Origin: Gammaproteobacteria bacterium
Lineage (GTDB): Bacteria > Pseudomonadota > Gammaproteobacteria > PS1 > Pseudothioglobaceae
Length of the DNA stretch: 19,066 bases
NCBI GenBank assembly: GCA_028599035.1
Contig: JAQRMT010000015.1
Coordinates: 1-19,066 of the forward strand
Direction of reading: 5' to 3'
Shown here: positions 1 to 7,402 of the stretch, one piece after another
Layout: each line of letters starts with the position of its first letter
Position numbering within the stretch: position 1 is the stretch's first letter
Notes under the pieces: model-generated
Database searches by the model: none
What the model saw: the letters and a program-made list of their open reading frames with translations, nothing else
What the model was told of the DNA's origin: nothing
Position numbers and translations under genes: made by a program

Positions 1-1
1 C

Positions 2-220
2 TGTAATGAGGAAAAACAGTTAAAAAGACTAAAAAATCGTGCAAATATTGACGAAAAACAAGCAAAAAAGATGATTTATATTCAAACTAGTCACGAAAAT
101 AGGTTGAAAATTTCTGAAGAATTACCCTGTGATATTATTGAAAACAATGGCACACTTGCTGATTTAAAAGAGCAAACTCAACAGTTATATCAAAAGCTCA
201 ATCAATCTGTAGGCATTTGA
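2..220 (+). CDS. coaE: Dephospho-CoA kinase, C-terminal fragment (partial at window edge)
   Basis: The last 72 codons of an open frame that enters from the left edge and stops at TGA 218-220. The translated tail has the CoaE C-terminal pattern: a QLKRLKNR segment, then an ISEELPCDIIENNGTLADLKEQ segment, which fits the family's end (hydrophobic residues before I-x-N-x-G and a final helix). CoaE phosphorylates the 3'-hydroxyl of dephospho-CoA in the last step of coenzyme A synthesis in the cytosol. The P-loop and start lie outside the window. The gene converges on phoR with 38 bp between the two stops. No convincing intrinsic terminator is visible there. Confidence 0.8.
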   Translation, partial: CNEEKQLKRLKNRANIDEKQAKKMIYIQTSHENRLKISEELPCDIIENNGTLADLKEQTQQLYQKLNQSVGI

Positions 221-258
221 CAGGTTTGCCTGCCATTAAATATTCGGTGAAAGTTTCA

Positions 259-1527
259 TCAATCACTGACTAGGAAACAAACTTTAAATATCGAACCACT
301 ACCTACTTTGCTATCAATAGTTAATACTGCATTATGTCTCTGGGCAATGTGGCTAACAATGGCTAGCCCTAAACCTGTACCACCTTGCTCTTTAGACCTG
401 CCTTTATCAGCCCGATAAAACCTTTCTGTTAAATGTGGTAAATGCTTATCTGGAATCCCTCTGCCAAAATCCTGGACAGCAAAACATAACTTGTTGCTAT
501 CGTTTGTGTACCACCTGACGATGATTTTTGTCCCTTTTGGCGTATAAAATATTGCGTTTTGTATTAGATTAGTACACAAACTAATAATCTCTGTTTCAAC
601 ACCAACTATTACTTCATCGGTATTAATCTCTACAACAACTTCTTGGTTTAAATCTTGACACGCATGATTGATAACTTTTTCCATATTTATGCTTGTGCTG
701 ATGTCTTGAATATCATCGGTGCTTTCTAAGCGTGAAAGCGTTAATAAATCTTCAATGATGTTTTGCATTCGTTCAGTTTGTTCGTAGGCGGCATTAATTG
801 GGCTGGACAATGATTTTGGCAGGCTGTTATCTTCTTTAATCATTTCTAAATAACCTGAAATGACAGTTAGGGGTGTGCGTAATTCATGAGAAGCATTTGA
901 AATAAAGCTTTTACGCATTTCTAATGTTTTGTTTCTTTGGGTTATGTCGCGTGCAATTAATAACTTTGAGTCAGCGCCAATGGCAATAATTTTTAATAAT
1001 AACTGTATAGACGAATCTTTAGGGGACTCTATTTCAACTTCACTGCCATCTTCGTTGGAGTTCAATAATTTATACAACTTAGGAGAACGGATTAAATTGT
1101 TAATGCGCTGTCCTCTATCACTTTTAACAATGCTTAACAAAACGCTAGATTTGTTATTGCTCCAATCAACTTCATTGTTTTGATTAAGAACAATAGTAGC
1201 ATAAGGAAACCCTTTTAAAATACTTTGTGAGCGTTTTAACAAAGCATTCATGCGTTTTTTTCTATTGCTGCTTTTATTTTTGTCCTGTAGTACTTGGTAG
1301 TTAATCTTGTCCCATATTCCATCACTATCTGGCACATTATTTTGGCTGGTTCCGTTAATTACCCAAGTGTAAAACTGATGAATCTTGTAATACATCCAAA
1401 CAAGATAGCCAAACAAACTTAACGCTATACTTATTAGCCAAGCATCTGTTAGTAAGCCGCCAACCAGTATTACCAACATAACAATCGCTATGCGCCATTT
1501 TTCAATAGATAAGATTGATGGTTTCAT
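259..1527 (-). CDS. phoR: Phosphate regulon sensor histidine kinase PhoR
   Basis: A 422-residue membrane histidine kinase. Two hydrophobic segments at about 11-26 and 29-47 form an N-terminal hairpin with almost no periplasmic loop, as in PhoR. A PAS-like region at about 100-195 follows. The HisKA dimerisation domain has the H-box SHELRTPL with phosphoacceptor H214. The ATPase domain has the N-box N320/N324, G1 box DFGRG (353-357), F-box FYRAD (370-374) and G2 box GTGLGL (383-388). E. coli PhoR is similar in length (431). The start ATG overlaps the phoB stop as ATGA (1524-1527), so the two are probably translationally coupled. It should phosphorylate PhoB when phosphate is low and be held off by PstSCAB/PhoU when phosphate is plentiful. 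It is the last gene of the pst operon. Assignment as PhoR rather than a generic kinase rests partly on its neighbours. Confidence 0.93.
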   Translation of the reverse strand: MKPSILSIEKWRIAIVMLVILVGGLLTDAWLISIALSLFGYLVWMYYKIHQFYTWVINGTSQNNVPDSDGIWDKINYQVLQDKNKSSNRKKRMNALLKRSQSILKGFPYATIVLNQNNEVDWSNNKSSVLLSIVKSDRGQRINNLIRSPKLYKLLNSNEDGSEVEIESPKDSSIQLLLKIIAIGADSKLLIARDITQRNKTLEMRKSFISNASHELRTPLTVISGYLEMIKEDNSLPKSLSSPINAAYEQTERMQNIIEDLLTLSRLESTDDIQDISTSINMEKVINHACQDLNQEVVVEINTDEVIVGVETEIISLCTNLIQNAIFYTPKGTKIIVRWYTNDSNKLCFAVQDFGRGIPDKHLPHLTERFYRADKGRSKEQGGTGLGLAIVSHIAQRHNAVLTIDSKVGSGSIFKVCFLVSD

Positions 1528-2228
1528 GGGGTGAGGTTGGCACTAAATCTATAGCCCATATTGCGCACAGTCTGGATATACTTATCTGCCTCACAAGGTT
1601 TTAATATTTTTCTCAGTCTTAAAATATGAACATCAACAGTGCGCTCATCTATAGCAACAAACCTTCCCCAAACTTCATCAAGTAGCTGAGAGCGATTAAA
1701 CACCCTGTTTTTATGTTTCATCAAAAAGTGTAACAATCGAAACTCAGTGGAGCCAATAGTAATAGCCTCGCCACCGATCGTTAATAATTGTTGCACTGGA
1801 TTAATAATAATATTGTCAATAATTAACTCATCACTAGTAGTAAGCCCTTGTGACCTGCGCAATAAAGAACGAATACGCGCATCTAATTCTTTTAACAACA
1901 CTGGCTTGGTCATATAGTCATCAGCACCCATATCAAATCCTTTCACTTTGTCTTCTTCACTAGATTTTGCTGTTAACATCATGATGGGTAAATACTGAAA
2001 ACCCTCAAACTTTCTGATTTTGCCAATCAGCTGAGTGCCATCAACATCTGGTAACATCCAATCAAGCAACACTAAATCTACAGTATTATCGCCCAATAGG
2101 CTTATTGCTTGGGAGCCTGTGTTGGACTTAAGTATGTTGTACTGTTTAGTTTGAAGGAATGCGCTTAGCATTTGCATGATGGCCTTATCATCTTCAACAA
2201 TTAAAATTGTAAACATAGTGTCGCTCAT
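1524..2228 (-). CDS. phoB: Phosphate regulon response regulator PhoB
   Basis: A 234-residue OmpR/PhoB-class regulator. The receiver domain (about 5-125) has the acidic pocket E12/D13/D14, phosphoacceptor D56 in VLLDWMLP, T87 and K108. The winged-helix effector domain (about 132-232) has the recognition-helix region RTVDVHILRLRKIL. The start is set by a strong Shine-Dalgarno, TAGGAG, ending 6 bases before the ATG. Its TAG is the stop codon of phoU, so the ribosome that ends phoU sits on the phoB initiation site. An in-frame Met at residue 5 also exists but lacks this spacing. PhoB~P should bind the two Pho boxes in this window (6574-6591 and 8556-8573), making the operon autoregulated. Confidence 0.95.
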   Translation of the reverse strand: MSDTMFTILIVEDDKAIMQMLSAFLQTKQYNILKSNTGSQAISLLGDNTVDLVLLDWMLPDVDGTQLIGKIRKFEGFQYLPIMMLTAKSSEEDKVKGFDMGADDYMTKPVLLKELDARIRSLLRRSQGLTTSDELIIDNIIINPVQQLLTIGGEAITIGSTEFRLLHFLMKHKNRVFNRSQLLDEVWGRFVAIDERTVDVHILRLRKILKPCEADKYIQTVRNMGYRFSANLTP

Positions 2229-2237
2229 GTGGCTCTC

Positions 2238-2918
2238 CTACTCTGGCTCAATATGGCGAACATCTTGACCTTTAACTAAGTAAACCACATACTCACAAAT
2301 ATTCTGAGAGTGGTCACCGATTCGCTCTAAGGCTCTTGCACACCAAATAACATGCAACATGGTTTTAATATTGCGAGGGTTTTCCATCATATGTGTGACT
2401 AATATTCTGGAAACCCGCTCAAACTCTTCATCAATTTGTTTATCAGTTTCAGCTATTCTAGTCGCTTGTTCTACATCCATACGAGCAAATGCATTCAGGG
2501 CATCTCGTAAAATGGTAATTACCTTGTCACCCAGTCTAGAAAGTTCGGCGTACATATTGACATCATCTTTCATAGCGGTTAGTTTTTGGGTGTAACGACC
2601 GATTTTTTCTGCTTCATCGCCAATACGCTCAAGGTCTGTGATGACCTTAATAATTGCAATAATAAGTCTAAGGTCGCCAGCAGCAGGTTGTCTTTTAGCA
2701 ATGAGTTGAGCACAATTTTCATCAACTTCAACTTCAATTTTATTGATTTTATAATCGGATTCTGCAACCTCTTTTGCCAACTCACTATTTTGTTCAATAA
2801 GTGCGTTAATGGACTTTTCTACTTGGTCTTCAACCAATCCGCCCATCTTTAAAACTTTACTTTTGACACTCTCTAACTCTTGGTTATACTGTCGTGAAAT
2901 ATGTTGTTGTGTTTCCAT
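2238..2918 (-). CDS. phoU: Phosphate signalling protein PhoU
   Basis: A 226-residue all-helical protein with the two PhoU repeats. The metal-binding motifs are seen as DLERIGDEAEKIGR (about 95-108) and ALERIGDHSQNICEYV (about 197-212). PhoU links the Pst transporter to PhoR and keeps the Pho regulon off in high phosphate. It is cytosolic and membrane-associated. The start is secure: a near-perfect TAGGAGG lies 7 bases upstream of the ATG. It follows pstB by 17 bp and its TAG stop lies in the phoB ribosome binding site. Length and gene order match the E. coli pstSCAB-phoU layout, except that phoB-phoR follow directly in the same operon. Confidence 0.96.
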   Translation of the reverse strand: METQQHISRQYNQELESVKSKVLKMGGLVEDQVEKSINALIEQNSELAKEVAESDYKINKIEVEVDENCAQLIAKRQPAAGDLRLIIAIIKVITDLERIGDEAEKIGRYTQKLTAMKDDVNMYAELSRLGDKVITILRDALNAFARMDVEQATRIAETDKQIDEEFERVSRILVTHMMENPRNIKTMLHVIWCARALERIGDHSQNICEYVVYLVKGQDVRHIEPE

Positions 2919-2935
2919 GAATAGCCTCCTAATTA

Positions 2936-3763
2936 TTATCCAAACCTGCCGGTGATATAGTTTTCAGTTAATTGATGTTCTGGGTTGGTGAATACGGTAT
3001 TTGTGTCATTTACCTCAACCAAATAACCCAGGTGAAAGTAAGCCGTTCTTTGTGACACTCTAGCCGCCTGCTGCATAGAATGTGTAACGATTGCAATGGT
3101 GTATTTTTTGCTTAAACTAATCATTAACTCTTCAATAACAGCAGTAGCAATTGGGTCAAGTGCAGAGGTTGGCTCGTCCATCAAAATAACTTCTGGGTCA
3201 ATGGCAATCGTTCTAGCAATACATAATCGTTGCTGTTGACCGCCAGAAAGCCCAGTGCCGGGTTTATGCAATGAGTCTTTAACCTCTTTAAAAAGACCTG
3301 CTCGAGTTAAACTTTTTTCTACCAACTCATCAAGCTCAATCTTACTACCTGCTAGTCCATGTAGCTTTGCCCCATAGGCAACATTGTCATAAATAGATTT
3401 GGGGAAAGGATTTGGTTTTTGAAAAACCATTCCAACCCGTGCGCGTAATAAGACAGGGTCTTGTTGTCTCTGATAAATGTCTTCATCGTCTAGTTTAATA
3501 TCACCACTTATGTGGCAATCTTGAATGGTATCGTTCATACGATTAAGGCATCGTAAAAAAGTAGATTTTCCACACCCAGACGGGCCGATCATAGCAATAA
3601 TCTGATTTTTCCCAATATCTATATTTGCGTCAAATATGGCTTGTTTTTCACCATAAAAAACATCAACATTGCGAGTAGAAAATTTTGCATCATTAATAAA
3701 AGGTTTGCCAACCGTTTTATCAATCTTTATATCTAGTTCTTCACGCTTTTTTATATTTATCAT
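2936..3763 (-). CDS. pstB: Phosphate ABC transporter ATP-binding protein PstB
   Basis: A 275-residue ABC ATPase. It has Walker A GPSGCGKST (60-68), Q-loop Q115 in VFQKPNPFP (the PstB form), signature LSGGQQQR (172-179), Walker B EVILMDE (191-197) with catalytic E197, D-loop SALD and switch H228. The NRMND segment (about 74-78) and the C-terminal ITGRFG are also typical of PstB. It powers phosphate import through PstC-PstA at the inner membrane. It starts 9 bp after the pstA stop. No strong Shine-Dalgarno is visible there, so translation probably depends on coupling to pstA. The N-terminus is about 18 residues longer than E. coli PstB (257 aa), and a later start cannot be excluded. Confidence 0.96.
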   Translation of the reverse strand: MINIKKREELDIKIDKTVGKPFINDAKFSTRNVDVFYGEKQAIFDANIDIGKNQIIAMIGPSGCGKSTFLRCLNRMNDTIQDCHISGDIKLDDEDIYQRQQDPVLLRARVGMVFQKPNPFPKSIYDNVAYGAKLHGLAGSKIELDELVEKSLTRAGLFKEVKDSLHKPGTGLSGGQQQRLCIARTIAIDPEVILMDEPTSALDPIATAVIEELMISLSKKYTIAIVTHSMQQAARVSQRTAYFHLGYLVEVNDTNTVFTNPEHQLTENYITGRFG

Positions 3764-3772
3764 AATTTTATT

Positions 3773-5053
3773 CTACCGTTTCTTTTCAAATTTTCTACGC
3801 ATTATTACCGCCAACAAATTCATAACAGTTAAAAACCCTAACAACACCATGATAGCCGCTGAAGTTCTCTCAGTAAATGCGCGTTCTGGCGAATCAGACC
3901 ATAAGTATATTTGCACTGGCAGCACCGTAGATGGGTCTGTAACACCTTGTGGCACATCTGCAATAAAAGCAACCATACCAATCATTAACAATGGTGCAGT
4001 TTCGCCCAAGGCTTGCGCCATACCGATAATAGTGCCTGTTAGTATGCCAGGCATAGCCGCTGGAACAACATGATGAAAAGTGGTTTGTACGCGTGATGCA
4101 CCCAAGCCTAATGCTGCCTCACGGATAGAGGGAGGGACGGCCTTTAACGCTGCCCTAGAGGAGATAATAATCGTAGGGAGTGTCATTAATGTTAATACCA
4201 GGCCTCCAATCAATGGAATTGACCTTGGAACTCCAAAAAAGCCAATAAACACTGCCAACCCCAACAACCCAAAAACAATAGAAGGCACAGCGGCCAAGTT
4301 ATTAATATTAATCTCAATAATATCTACCCATCTATTGTTTTTTGGTGCAAACTCTTCAAGATATATAGCCGCTGAAACGCCAATTGGAAAAGACAAAAGC
4401 ATGGTTACCAACATTGTCAAAAGCGAGCCAATCATTGCGCCTTTAATGCCTGCTTGTTCAGGCTCTCTAGAGTCTCCTTGAGTAAAAAAATTGACATTAA
4501 ATCGTTTTTCAAGGCTATTTTCAGCCAACAATTGATCAATCCAAGCCAGTTGGAAGTTTTTAAGTCTGCGGTCTGATTCTGGCAAAGACCTGTCAATGCC
4601 ACCCTTCATAAATACATCAACATCGTCTCTAGCTAAAAACCATAAGGATTGTTTAGTGCCAATAACACTAGGATTATTCATCACAAAATCCCTAAGTTGG
4701 TATCTTGCACCTTTGCTGACCAATTGTCTAAGTGCTTTTTTCTGTTTTCTGCCCTTAACGCCCGGGAACAGTGTCTTAAGTGACTGGTTAATCACTTTTC
4801 TGTAATTAGCACGAAATAAGGCTTTCTCGCTATATTTGTCATTTAAGTTTAGCAATTTACTGTCTATATCAACCTCAATATTAATATAAGTTTGCTGAAA
4901 CGCTGGAAAGCCCGTTGTTGAAATATTGATCAATAATGACAACAAAAATGCAATACTAACAGCGATGGCACTTAATCCATAAACCTTGAAACGCTTTTCC
5001 TTTGCATAGCGTTTGGCTAATTGATTTTTGATTTTTTTTGTATTGTTAATCAT
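3773..5053 (-). CDS. pstA: Phosphate ABC transporter permease PstA (long form)
   Basis: An inner-membrane permease of 426 residues from the chosen ATG (5051-5053). The C-terminal half is a standard PstA transmembrane domain with the EAA loop IREAALGLGASR (about 310-321) that contacts PstB. The N-terminal half has one membrane segment (about 26-46) followed by a hydrophilic region of some 150 residues before the permease core. This matches the long PstA type carrying the DUF3333-type N-terminal region found in many proteobacteria; E. coli PstA has 296 residues. An in-frame ATG at 5080 would add 9 residues, but it lies deep in pstC and has no ribosome binding site. The chosen start overlaps the pstC 3' end by 8 bp and has a GAGAA upstream. 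It forms the channel with PstC. Confidence 0.92.
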   Translation of the reverse strand: MINNTKKIKNQLAKRYAKEKRFKVYGLSAIAVSIAFLLSLLINISTTGFPAFQQTYINIEVDIDSKLLNLNDKYSEKALFRANYRKVINQSLKTLFPGVKGRKQKKALRQLVSKGARYQLRDFVMNNPSVIGTKQSLWFLARDDVDVFMKGGIDRSLPESDRRLKNFQLAWIDQLLAENSLEKRFNVNFFTQGDSREPEQAGIKGAMIGSLLTMLVTMLLSFPIGVSAAIYLEEFAPKNNRWVDIIEININNLAAVPSIVFGLLGLAVFIGFFGVPRSIPLIGGLVLTLMTLPTIIISSRAALKAVPPSIREAALGLGASRVQTTFHHVVPAAMPGILTGTIIGMAQALGETAPLLMIGMVAFIADVPQGVTDPSTVLPVQIYLWSDSPERAFTERTSAAIMVLLGFLTVMNLLAVIMRRKFEKKR

Positions 5054-6422
5054 ATTGTTCTCGATATTTACGCACGACATATAATGAGATAATATTCAGC
5101 ACTAATGTGGTTAAAAATAGCCCCAGCCCCAACGCAAATGCTGCCAGCGTTTTTGCACTGTCAAACTCTTGGTCACCCGTTAATAAGGTTACCATTTGCA
5201 CCGTCACTGTTGTTACTGCCTCCAAGGGATTAAAGGTTAAATTCGCCGACAAACCTGCTGCCATAACTACAATCATCGTTTCACCAATAGCACGAGAAGC
5301 CGCTAATAACACGCCACTCACAATACCAGGCAATGCCGCTGGAATAATCACTTGTTTAATGGTTTCAGATTTGGTAGCCCCCATTGCATATGAGCCATCG
5401 CGCATTGCTTGTGGCACAGCAGAAATAACATCATCTGACAGTGAAGAGACAAAGGGAATAATCATTACCCCCATTACAATACCAGCCGCTAATGCACTTT
5501 CAGATGACAAGCTTAAACCAAGCGACTCACCCAAATCACGAATAAAAGGGGCGACGGTTATTGCGGCAAAAAAACCATAGACAACCGTTGGAATACCGGC
5601 TAACATCTCTAAAACTGGCTTGGCAAATGACCTGAATCTAAGCGATGAATACTCTGACAAATATATAGCCGACATAAGCCCCAAAGGTACAGCAATCACT
5701 AAGGCAACAAAGGAAATTAATAAAGTGCCAACAAATAAAGGCAAAGCACCAAAACTACCAGAGCCACCAACTTGGTCTTCACGAATAGCTTCTTGAGGAC
5801 TCCAGTGAGTGCCAAATAGAAAGTCAAATACATTAACCGTTTTAAAGAAAATAATCGATTCAAATATCACTGAAAATATAATGCCAATAGTTGTCAAAAC
5901 TGCAATTGAGGCACAAGCAATCATAGCCCAGCGTATTAAGTTTTCAACCAAGTTGCGTGCTTGCATTTCTGGTTTAACAAAAGCTAAAGCGACAAACATA
6001 GCGACAAACGCTAAAACGAAAACAACGATTGACTTAACCCAATCACTAAACTCAATTAACTCCTTGTAGTAAAGGACTGCATGGCGCTTAACATCGTCAC
6101 TTATAGGTGCACTTGAGTGAGATAAATTGATAATTTCATTAATAAACAAGCCAAGTTCATCTGCTGATAATTGCTGTAACTGTGCTGGCAATTGAGCAAC
6201 AATAGCAGCGTTAATCACAGAGGACTCTAGAACAGACCAAAATAATAAAATTAATAATGCAGGGACACTACTCCAAAACGCAATCAAATAGCCATAATGT
6301 TGTGGTAATGAATGCAGACGCTGATTACTCTTATCAGATAAGCTGATTGAACGCTTCCTTCCAGTGTAATACCCTAGAAATAGCAACGCCACGAGTGCAG
6401 TAAGTATAGCTCCAAAGGTCAT
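5046..6422 (-). CDS. pstC: Phosphate ABC transporter permease PstC (long form)
   Basis: A 458-residue inner-membrane permease. Membrane segments at about 3-19 and 45-69 precede a soluble stretch (about 75-125). Two more follow at about 129-149 and 165-192, then the permease core with the EAA-type loop MRDGSYAMGATKSETIKQ (340-357) and IPAALPGIVSG. It is longer than E. coli PstC (319), matching the extended PstC paired with long PstA. The start has a clear AAGGA six bases before the ATG. It is the first gene of the pstCAB-phoUBR operon. Its promoter is the Pho box and -10 left over from a decayed pstS copy (6558-6591), giving a predicted leader of about 130 nt. Confidence 0.94.
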   Translation of the reverse strand: MTFGAILTALVALLFLGYYTGRKRSISLSDKSNQRLHSLPQHYGYLIAFWSSVPALLILLFWSVLESSVINAAIVAQLPAQLQQLSADELGLFINEIINLSHSSAPISDDVKRHAVLYYKELIEFSDWVKSIVVFVLAFVAMFVALAFVKPEMQARNLVENLIRWAMIACASIAVLTTIGIIFSVIFESIIFFKTVNVFDFLFGTHWSPQEAIREDQVGGSGSFGALPLFVGTLLISFVALVIAVPLGLMSAIYLSEYSSLRFRSFAKPVLEMLAGIPTVVYGFFAAITVAPFIRDLGESLGLSLSSESALAAGIVMGVMIIPFVSSLSDDVISAVPQAMRDGSYAMGATKSETIKQVIIPAALPGIVSGVLLAASRAIGETMIVVMAAGLSANLTFNPLEAVTTVTVQMVTLLTGDQEFDSAKTLAAFALGLGLFLTTLVLNIISLYVVRKYREQYD

Positions 6423-6482
6423 GTTAATTCCTTAAATATAAAACTTATCATACGCATACAGTTAATTAATTTTACCCATTGA

Positions 6483-6608
6483 TAATGTATTAGGATTCAC
6501 CCTAAATTTTCAACGATAAGATTGTCGTTTTTACCATTTTTATTAAATAATGGACAAAGTTTAATAAGTGAATATGACAGAATTATGACAATAAAGTTTT
6601 TTATCTTA
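6483..6608 (-). pseudogene. pstS relic: second pstS copy with most of the gene deleted
   Basis: Read on the minus strand this tract matches two separate parts of the intact pstS. Bases 6533-6608 match the pstS promoter and leader (8508-8588): the same Pho box, spacer, -10 region and TTTAATAAAAA leader. Bases 6483-6532 match pstS codons for about NDNLIVEKLRANPNALG (7715-7764). There is one single-base gap and a few substitutions, and KNDNLIVEN remains readable. The roughly 740 bp between these parts in pstS is missing, as is everything 3' of the internal match. The tract sits exactly where pstS normally lies, directly before pstC. The simplest reading is a tandem pstS duplication followed by deletion of the copy next to pstC, leaving its promoter in service. 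It is not translated into a useful product. Confidence 0.82.
6558..6591 (-). promoter_or_regulatory. Pho box and -10 driving pstCAB-phoUBR
   Basis: On the minus strand the 18-mer TTGTCATAATTCTGTCAT (6591-6574) matches 16 of 18 positions of the Pho box consensus CTGTCATAWAWCTGTCAY. Ten bases later is TAAACT (6563-6558) as -10. This is the usual spacing at PhoB-activated promoters, where the Pho box replaces the -35. It points at pstC and is part of the pstS relic. Predicted start of transcription is near 6551. Confidence 0.82.
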
Positions 6609-6635
6609 CCATTGTCACTATTGGTAGTTTTTTTC

Positions 6636-7277
6636 CTATATATATTCTTCGATAAATCCTCTAAATTTTTTATGCGACATAATCTGTGTGCCATCACAAT
6701 TAAATGACATTGACACCGTTGAGTTAAACAAATTTATGGTTACGGAACGCAAATAATACCCCTCTAATTTTCGTAACTTAGTTAGGTTTGCCACAATAAA
6801 TCGCAAGTCTTCAGTATCGGTTAATTCCTGCATACTTTTATTACGCTCTTGTAAAGAATTTTGCCATTCTTTAGAAAGCATCGTAACAACTTCATCGCTT
6901 TCAAGTGTTTTATAAATGCGTTTAATTAATCGGGTTTTTTCTTGCAATGGAATCTTATTAAAATGAAAATCCACATACTCAGGATCAAGCAAATCATCGG
7001 CTAAATGCACTTCGGTATTAAATGGGTCAAACACACTTGACATTCTCACTTCCGCATTATTCAGCCCGATACGCAAACGAAAAATCCCTGTATTTAGCAA
7101 TAAACTCAGCCAAACCTTTGAAAGCTCCTCTATGTTTTTATCCACACTATTCAGTGCTCGCTCACGGTTATAAACACTCTCCCGCAGGCTCTTATCGCCC
7201 TTAATTGAGTGCATCAAATTGTTATTGAAATAATAACCGACGAGTGCGTCTTTTTTACTCATATGTTTTTCACTCAT
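6636..7277 (-). CDS. Conserved protein of unknown function, paralogue 1 (213 aa)
   Basis: I do not recognise this family. The protein is soluble-looking and fairly charged, with no signal peptide, membrane segment or cysteine cluster, and a single Cys in FNCDGTQ. From its Met-6 (7262) it aligns without gaps over 208 residues with the product of 12562-11936, with about 36 differences (about 83% identity by hand). Two blocks are identical: residues 3-36 (KDALVGYYFNNN...) and about 166-201 (LEGYYLRSVTINLFN...). The alignment suggests Met-6 may be the real start. Neither start has a strong ribosome binding site. It lies alone between the pstS terminator and the pstC promoter, with no clear promoter of its own and no obvious link to phosphate uptake. 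Silent differences between the copies argue that it is a real, selected gene. Confidence 0.8.
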   Translation of the reverse strand: MSEKHMSKKDALVGYYFNNNLMHSIKGDKSLRESVYNRERALNSVDKNIEELSKVWLSLLLNTGIFRLRIGLNNAEVRMSSVFDPFNTEVHLADDLLDPEYVDFHFNKIPLQEKTRLIKRIYKTLESDEVVTMLSKEWQNSLQERNKSMQELTDTEDLRFIVANLTKLRKLEGYYLRSVTINLFNSTVSMSFNCDGTQIMSHKKFRGFIEEYI

Positions 7278-7321
7278 GTAAATAATTATTCTCTATAAAA
7301 TTTTATCAAACCTGCATATAA

Positions 7322-7351
7322 AAAGGCTAAAACAAATTTGTTTTAGCCTTT
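7322..7351 (-). terminator. Intrinsic terminator after pstS
   Basis: A perfect inverted repeat with 15-bp arms (AAAGGCTAAAACAAA and its complement). On the minus strand it is followed by TTTTTATAT. It begins about 50 bp past the pstS stop and separates pstS from the unknown gene and the pstC operon. The flanks are AT-rich on both sides, so it may act in both directions. Confidence 0.85.
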
Positions 7352-7402
7352 ATAAATAGCAACCAACTTAATTCAGTCGCTAAATTTAACGCAATGTAGT
7401 GC

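Noticed and set aside
221..258. GGCAGG-CAAA-CCTGTC hairpin between coaE and phoR considered as a terminator.
   Set aside because: The stem is short, includes a G-U pair on the phoR-reading strand or a mismatch on the other, and has no T-run on either side.
3669..4481. Plus-strand open frames opposite pstB and pstA, and similar ones opposite pstC and nusA.
   Set aside because: They mirror conserved transporter or NusA codons on the other strand, lack ribosome binding sites and show no recognisable domains.
5054..5080. Upstream ATG (5080) for PstA adding 9 residues.
   Set aside because: It has no ribosome binding site and lies deeper in pstC. The ATG at 5053 has a GAGAA upstream and overlaps pstC by only 8 bp, typical of coupling.
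6609..6635. TACCA/TGGTA repeat followed by T on the plus strand, downstream of paralogue 1.
   Set aside because: The stem is only 5 bp with a long loop, and the T-run is on the strand that carries no gene here. It does not fit a terminator for the minus-strand gene.
6497..6697. A 66-codon minus-strand open frame across the pstS relic.
   Set aside because: It starts inside the unknown paralogue and runs through the Pho promoter. Its last dozen codons match pstS only because the DNA is a pstS copy.
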